Part shown: in pieces, positions 58,958 to 64,000 of the stretch | Numbering within the stretch: position 1 is the first letter of the stretch | Layout: every line of letters starts with the position of its first letter | Assembly: GCF_036186745.1 (NCBI RefSeq) | Contig: NZ_CP108086.1 | Span: 2,480,001-2,544,000 of the forward strand | DNA length: 64,000 nt | Direction: 5' to 3' | DNA from: Microbispora hainanensis | Lineage (GTDB): Bacteria > Actinomycetota > Actinomycetes > Streptosporangiales > Streptosporangiaceae | Notes under the pieces: model-generated | What the model saw: only the letters and a program-made list of their open reading frames with translations | What the model was told of the DNA's origin: nothing | Database searches by the model: none | Program-made: the position numbers and the translations under genes

Positions 58958-61900
58958 ATGGATCTGTTCGACATCGATCCTGAGCGCCTTCGTCATTCGA
59001 ATGGCCCCGACGACGGCTGGTGGGACCGTCTGATCGCCAACTCGCCGCTGTGGTCCTCTGATGGCTCATCCGCCCGGGAGCCCTTCCCGATCATCAACTT
59101 CGGGCTCCGGCAGCGCGGCGACGCACTCGATGCCGCAAGCACGGACGCCCCGGGCGCGGACGTTCCAGGCACCGATCCCGACAGCACAACCAACGACGGC
59201 GCGGATGCCACGAGTGGGGCTGCCACCGGTACGAATGCCGCTGGCATGAGCGGTGCTGGCACGGACGGCGCTGGCGCGAACGCCGCGTGTTGGACCGCCG
59301 ACAGCGCGGGATCTGACGCTGGTGCCGCCCGTGGGGCTTGTGCTGGTGCGGCTGCCGCTGGCGCGTATGGCGCTGGCTCTGGTGCCGCGTGCGGGGCTGC
59401 CGACAGTGCGGCATCCGCCGGTGAGAATGTCGGTGGCACGAACGGCGCTGGCGCAGATGCCGAGCGTGGAGCTGCCGACGGCGCAGGTACCACTGGCCCG
59501 GACGCTGCTGGCGCGGATGGTTCTGGCGCGGCCGGCCCGGGTGCGGGTGCGGGTGCTTCCGGCGGTGTGGGTGGGCGTGATCGTGGTCGTGGTCGTGGTC
59601 GGGGTCGTGTGCGGTCGTCGTGGGTGGTGGTGGGGTCGGTTCGTGAGGTGGCCCAAGAGCTGGCGCTGACGCCGCTTCCCGATGACGTGGATGTGTGCCT
59701 GGCCGAGGCGGAGGAGTTGCTGTTCGCCCGGGATCGGATCACCAGCGCGCTGGCCGATCGGGTGGGGCGGGTGCATCGTGCGGGTCAGGCCAGGCAGCAT
59801 GGGCATGCCTCCACCCGGTGCTGGTTGCGCACGAGTGGGGGGATGACGGTGGGCGGCGCGGGCCGCCTGCTCACCCTGGGCGCGGAGTTGCCCCGCCTGC
59901 CGGTGGTGCGGGAGAAGTTCGCCACAGGGGAGTTGGCGGCCGGGGTGGTGGAGGCCATCTGCGCCGCCGTCGCCGGACTGACCGACGAGCAGGCCGCGCT
60001 GGCGGAGCCGATCCTGGTGGACCTGGCGGGCAAGGCCGGGGCGGCGGAGGTCGCCAAGGCCGGCCGCCACCTGCGGGCGGTGCTCGACCCCGATGGGGAA
60101 GAACGCGGCGAGCAAGCCGACTATGGGCGGCGGTTCCTGCGGGTCCGCCCGGGCAAGGGCGGCGGCGTGGAAGGGGAGTTCTATCTGCCGCGTGAGGCCG
60201 GTGCCCGGTTGATGGCGTTGTTGCAGGCGTACGCCAAGCTGAGGGCGCAGGGGGATGACCGCCCGCTGACGGTACGTCAGGCGGACGCGCTGATCGCCCT
60301 GCTGGAGCAGAAGATCGCCGCCGAGCTCCTCGTCGTGGTCAGCGCCGAATCCCTCCCCACCGACCCCGAAACCACCGACCCCACCGCCGACCCGGCCACC
60401 CAAGACCCCGCCGACCCTGCCGCCGACGACGACGTCAGCGACCACTTCGCAGACCTCGGCGACAGCGCCCCCAGCGACTACGTCCCCGACCCTGCCGGAT
60501 GCACTGACGAGCCGAGCCAGGCCGACCCGGCCACCGAAGACCCTGCTGACCCTGCCGCCGATGACGACGTCAGCGACCACTTCGTGGACCTCGGCGACAG
60601 CGCCCCCAGCGACTACGTCCCCGACCCTGCCGGATGCTCCGAGGCCCCGAGCCAGGCCGTTGCCACCGGCGACTGCGACAGCGACGCCGAAAGCGCCGAC
60701 GACGCTTGCGCTACCGCAGAGACCGGCCTCGGTGACGTGCGCGAAGCCGAACCCGGCCCCGCCACCAAGTACGCCACCGCCTCTGCCACCGACTCCGCCT
60801 CTGCCACCGACTCCGCCTCTGGCTCCGGCGACGCCGCGACCGGACTTCGTGATGAGGAATCTCTCGGCTGCGGGGTCGGTGAGCGCGAGGCCTGTGAGCG
60901 GCGGCCCGGCGAGTGCGAGCAGCGTGATGGAGCTAACGCTGCCTCCATCGAGAGCGACGACACCATGCGCACCGGCTCCGCTGAGAGCGACGAGAGTGCG
61001 CCCGCTAAGGGCGGAGACGGCGACCGTGCCGCGACTCAGTCTGGAGCACCGCACGCCACGCGGGGCGGCTCCGCATGGCCTGCCGACGGTGGCGAGCATT
61101 GGCACACAGCCCCTTCGGACACAGCCCCTTCGGACACAGCCCCTTCGGGCGCGACGGTTTCGGGTGCGACGGTTTTGGGCGCGACGGCTTCGGACGCGCG
61201 GCTATCACAGGCAGCGTGCTCGGAGGCTGCTCCATCGCACACAACGCCTTCGGAGGCAGCGCCTTCGGAGGCGGTGTGGACGGATCCTCCTCCCGAGGAC
61301 GCCTCCGCACGTCACACCCACGCCGGGCCTGGGCCTGCGGGGGACTGCCGGCGTGGCCAGGGCACGTGCCGGTGCGACGGCCAGGGCGCGTGGCGGTGCA
61401 GTGGCGAGGTGCGCTGCTCGCGTGCGACGCAGGTGCCGGGGACATCGGGACCGTCGGGAGCGACGCCCGGCGGGTCCGGACCGGAGCGGGAGACACCACC
61501 CGGATGGGCATCGGGAACGGCACCGGGAGCCGGGCGTGGGACGCCGGGGACGGCGCAAGCAGCATCGCAAGGAGCGGCACAGGGGGCATCGCGGGGTGCG
61601 TCACCGGGATCAGCTCCCGGGGCGTCACCCGGAGCAGCGCCAGGTGCGTCGGCGGGCACGATGCCCGGAGCGTCGCTGGGGTCGGCACTGGGTGCCTCGC
61701 TGGGAGGGCCGCTGGGGATGGTGCCGCCGGGGTTGTTGCTGGCGACGGGGCAAGTGCTGCCCGTCTCCAGCGTGCACCGCCTCGCCCGCACCTCGACTCT
61801 GGTGCGGATCGTCATGAACGCCGACGGGCAGGTCCTCGACATGGGCCGCAAAGTCCGCCTGGCGACTCCTGCCCAGCGGCGGGCCATCTTCGCCCGGTAC

Positions 61901-62134
61901 GCCACCTGCTGGGTCGACGGCTGCCCGCTCCCGGCGACCATGTGCCAGATCGACCACGCCGACAACTGGAGCACCGGCGGCCTCACGGATCTGAAGCTGC
62001 TGGGCCCGGCCTGCCAGTTCCACAACCGCGACCGCTACCAGCACCCCGACCGCTACACCCGCCGCAAAGTCGGCGAAGACCGCTGGGCCTTCACCTACCA
62101 CCGCCTCGGACGAGCCCGACGACTACACGAGTAA
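58958..62134 (+). CDS. DUF222/HNH endonuclease protein with very large low-complexity insertions
   Basis: 1058 aa, about twice the usual length of DUF222-HNH (13E12-repeat) proteins. Residues 45-215 are Ala/Gly repeats (GTDGAGAN-like units); about 220-455 is the DUF222 domain (VREVAQELALTPLPDDV; GMTVGGAGRLLTLGAELPRLP); 455-970 is a Ser/Thr/Ala/Asp spacer with an exact 45-residue duplication (near 486 and 531), TDSAS repeats, APSDT repeats and PGAS/GAS repeats; about 980-1058 is the HNH domain (CWVDGCPLPATMCQIDHADN; CQFHNRDR). It could nick DNA and may be a selfish or defence nuclease. GTG 58955 is an alternative start. Confidence 0.85.
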   Translation: MDLFDIDPERLRHSNGPDDGWWDRLIANSPLWSSDGSSAREPFPIINFGLRQRGDALDAASTDAPGADVPGTDPDSTTNDGADATSGAATGTNAAGMSGAGTDGAGANAACWTADSAGSDAGAARGACAGAAAAGAYGAGSGAACGAADSAASAGENVGGTNGAGADAERGAADGAGTTGPDAAGADGSGAAGPGAGAGASGGVGGRDRGRGRGRGRVRSSWVVVGSVREVAQELALTPLPDDVDVCLAEAEELLFARDRITSALADRVGRVHRAGQARQHGHASTRCWLRTSGGMTVGGAGRLLTLGAELPRLPVVREKFATGELAAGVVEAICAAVAGLTDEQAALAEPILVDLAGKAGAAEVAKAGRHLRAVLDPDGEERGEQADYGRRFLRVRPGKGGGVEGEFYLPREAGARLMALLQAYAKLRAQGDDRPLTVRQADALIALLEQKIAAELLVVVSAESLPTDPETTDPTADPATQDPADPAADDDVSDHFADLGDSAPSDYVPDPAGCTDEPSQADPATEDPADPAADDDVSDHFVDLGDSAPSDYVPDPAGCSEAPSQAVATGDCDSDAESADDACATAETGLGDVREAEPGPATKYATASATDSASATDSASGSGDAATGLRDEESLGCGVGEREACERRPGECEQRDGANAASIESDDTMRTGSAESDESAPAKGGDGDRAATQSGAPHATRGGSAWPADGGEHWHTAPSDTAPSDTAPSGATVSGATVLGATASDARLSQAACSEAAPSHTTPSEAAPSEAVWTDPPPEDASARHTHAGPGPAGDCRRGQGTCRCDGQGAWRCSGEVRCSRATQVPGTSGPSGATPGGSGPERETPPGWASGTAPGAGRGTPGTAQAASQGAAQGASRGASPGSAPGASPGAAPGASAGTMPGASLGSALGASLGGPLGMVPPGLLLATGQVLPVSSVHRLARTSTLVRIVMNADGQVLDMGRKVRLATPAQRRAIFARYATCWVDGCPLPATMCQIDHADNWSTGGLTDLKLLGPACQFHNRDRYQHPDRYTRRKVGEDRWAFTYHRLGRARRLHE

Positions 62135-62941
62135 GGCCGAAGGCACGGGGGTGAGCGATGCGCAGGGCAGGCCCGGGCGCACGCACGGGCAAATCCGGGC
62201 GGCGCGCGGACAGGCCCCGCCGGCTGCGCGCGTGACCACCCGAGCCGAGGGTCGAGGGGCAACACGGGGATCGACGGGAGGCGTGAGGAAAGAGTCGCCG
62301 GTGCGCTGGCCACTGGGCTCACAGTCCTTCACAGTGCGCCGCTGGGCCTCACCGTGCGCCGACGGTTCTCACACTGTGCACGAAGCTTCGCAGCGCGGCG
62401 CAGGGCTTCGCCGTGCGCCGTAGGGCTTCGCAGCGTGCTGCAATGCTTCACGCGCGCCGGAGTTCGGTCATCGCTCCCGTCCGCTCCGCTCCCTCGAGCC
62501 TGGCGGACCACTGTGGAACACGGCGTCGCGTGGCACCGCAGCATGGCGTCCGGGGTCACGACGCCTTGACCGCAGATCTGAGCCGCTGGGCGGCACTGTG
62601 AAGCCCCGTGGGGTGGACGGCGAAGCCGAGCCCCGCCTGGTGCCGGAAGCAGGCGGCGCCCTGCCCAGGTCGTGCGGACCGAGGGCGGGAGCGCCGCGCG
62701 GAGCCAAGCGAAAGGACATCGCGGGGGTAGTACGGACCGAGGGCGGGGAGCGCCGCGCGGAGCAAGGGAAGGGGCACCGCGGGGGGGTAGTACGGACCAT
62801 GGACGGGGCACCGCCCGGAGCGCGGAAGGGAGCGCCCGTGCGGGGCAAAGGGAATGGGCACCGCGCGGAGCGCGGAAGGGCGCACCGCGCGGTGCTGGGG
62901 AAAGCGCCCTGCGGGGTGGTGGGCCTTCCCTGAAGGGCGTC
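62135..62941. other. 807-bp repeat-rich gap
   Basis: No convincing gene on either strand. 62330-62450 repeats words such as GTGCGCCG and GGCTTCGCAG; 62690-62920 holds about four diverged copies of a 55-60-bp unit with GTAGTACGGACC, GCGGAGC and GGGCACCGCG. It looks like decayed or replication-expanded DNA continuing from the HNH gene's 3' repeats. Confidence 0.5.
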
Positions 62942-64000
62942 CTATCCCTGGAGGGCGTCCTGTCCCTGCGGGGCGTCCTGGTCGGGGGTCGGGGACGCGG
63001 AGGGCGAAGCGGACGCTGACGCCGAGGCCGAGCCGGCGGGCAGTGCGCTGCCGCGCTTCCACTGGTTCCAGCTCAGCTGCCAGTAGCTCCAGCCGTTGCG
63101 CCAGTCGAGCTTGCGCTTGGTGCCGGTGACCGTGATGACGTCACCGCGCTGGCTGATGCCGTAGAACCACTGGGCTCCAGCGGGGGTGGCGCGCACGCAG
63201 CCGTGGCTCTGGTTCGACTTGCCCAGGAACTGGTAGTCGCCCGCGCTCTGGTGGACGTACTCGCCGCTGTCGGAGATCCGGACCGCCCAGGGGATCTCCA
63301 GCTTGTAGTAGAGCGGGTCCTTGGGGTCGGTGACGCCGAGCCAGGACGAGGTCATCGTTTCGACCCGCTTCTTGCCCATCGCGAGGTGCACGCCGGTGGT
63401 CGTGAGGTAGACGTCGACGCCGTTGCGCTTAAGGCCGCCGCGGCCCGCGCTGATGGGGATGGTCTTGGCGAGCTTCCCGTCGCGGCGCACCTTCATCACG
63501 TGCCTCTTGGTGTCGACCACCGAGATGTTGGCGGTGCCGACGGCGAAGCGGCGCGAGACGTCCTTGGCGGCCTCGTTGCCGGGGATCTGGCTCAGCCTGG
63601 CGGTGAACAGGACCTTCTGGTGCGGCTTCCAGTAGGTCTTGGTGCGATAGATGACCTTGCGGTCGGAGACCCAGCGCCATGCGCCCTCGACGGGCTTTTG
63701 GGCCTGGACCTGCAGCACCGCTTCCGCGGCCGCCTTGTTTCGTACGGCGCGGTCGAAGGTGACGATGATCGGGAAACCGACGCCGACCCGCTCGACCTTC
63801 TCGCCCATGGGCGTGATGTCGGCGATGCCGAGCTTCGGCTTTCCTGTCTTGCGTGCCGTCTTGGACGCCGCGCGCGGGGCGAGTGCCGCCGCCTCGACGC
63901 CCTGGGCCTGAGTGGCCGGGGCCTGAGTGGTCGTACCGGCCGCACCAGTGACTGATGCGGCGGGAGCGGTTGTGCCTCCCGCCGAGCAGGCCGTAGCGAC
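62942..64000 (-). CDS. L,D-transpeptidase lipoprotein (partial, cut by the window edge)
   Basis: At least 352 aa; the start is beyond base 64000. ACSAGG near the edge is a lipobox, followed by an Ala/Thr linker, an Ig-like domain (ERVGVGFPIIVTFDRAV) and a YkuD catalytic domain with VHLAMG, YVHQSAGDYQFLGKSNQSHGCVR (catalytic Cys and His). A C-terminal WNQWKRG tail precedes a Ser/Ala/Pro-rich end. It makes 3-3 crosslinks in peptidoglycan, like LdtMt2. Confidence 0.92.
   Translation of the reverse strand, partial: VATACSAGGTTAPAASVTGAAGTTTQAPATQAQGVEAAALAPRAASKTARKTGKPKLGIADITPMGEKVERVGVGFPIIVTFDRAVRNKAAAEAVLQVQAQKPVEGAWRWVSDRKVIYRTKTYWKPHQKVLFTARLSQIPGNEAAKDVSRRFAVGTANISVVDTKRHVMKVRRDGKLAKTIPISAGRGGLKRNGVDVYLTTTGVHLAMGKKRVETMTSSWLGVTDPKDPLYYKLEIPWAVRISDSGEYVHQSAGDYQFLGKSNQSHGCVRATPAGAQWFYGISQRGDVITVTGTKRKLDWRNGWSYWQLSWNQWKRGSALPAGSASASASASPSASPTPDQDAPQGQDALQG

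Overview
The window is about 70% GC, uses GTG starts often, is densely coding and carries many Ser/Thr/Pro-rich secreted proteins, SigE-type sigma factors and a Ser/Thr kinase. This fits a filamentous actinomycete; gene content and protein style suggest the Streptosporangiaceae (Microbispora/Nonomuraea-like), which is an inference and not something the sequence proves. No rRNA or CRISPR array is present. There are two tRNA genes: Ser(GCU) at 23.6 kb and Arg(ACG) at 33.8 kb.

Layout. 0-2 kb: a CBM2-linked family 9 pectate lyase with its own promoter. 3.73-11.01 kb: a 7.3 kb pSAM2/AICE-like integrated element (integrase, excisionase, RepSA-type initiator, HNH protein, XRE regulator, CutA-like protein, two low-GC cargo genes). 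It is bounded by a 30-bp direct repeat and sits in the 3' end of an M15 peptidase gene. 11.96-15.30 kb: a translationally coupled four-gene operon encoding an Lgt-like membrane protein, a collagen-like membrane protein, a radical SAM protein resembling the tetraether-lipid synthase Tes, and a small membrane protein; this is the most interesting candidate system. 15.3-23.5 kb: a VOC protein, an ankyrin protein, an AAA ATPase flanked by shared sequence words and strong hairpins, a MauE-like protein with a Cys-rich partner, a SigE-family sigma factor, a nuclease-like protein, and a divergent MarR/YceI pair.

23.6-39.2 kb: tRNA-Ser and tRNA-Arg, each followed by an integrase relic, so this stretch has repeatedly received elements. 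Between and after them lie a Ser/Thr kinase, IdeR, regulator/SDR pairs, a secreted ribonuclease with a barstar-type inhibitor, a GH16-like protein with an altered catalytic motif, MaoC, an IS5-family relic that cut a lipase-like gene, and an ALDH-AKR-CMD operon with a divergent TetR and a palindromic operator.

39.5-42.3 kb: a cell-wall block of a peptidoglycan-binding M15-type peptidase and two proteins that share a nearly identical I36-type N-terminal module joined to an M23 endopeptidase or a SpoIID domain. 42.3-62.1 kb: regulators, a chloramphenicol-phosphotransferase homologue, a second CBM2 enzyme (pectin methylesterase) whose promoter, signal peptide and CBM2 are almost identical to those at 0.4 kb, a two-component system, a beta-lactamase-fold protein, an imine-reductase-like enzyme with an HxlR regulator, a CDP-alcohol phosphatidyltransferase preceded by a 43-aa acidic microprotein, and a 1058-aa DUF222/HNH protein with large low-complexity insertions. 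The window ends inside an L,D-transpeptidase lipoprotein.

Two threads run through it. Secreted enzymes have been built by copying a ready-made leader/binding module onto different catalytic domains: pectate lyase and pectinesterase, which act on the same polymer, and M23 and SpoIID, which act on peptidoglycan. Integrating elements have also used at least three sites within about 30 kb.
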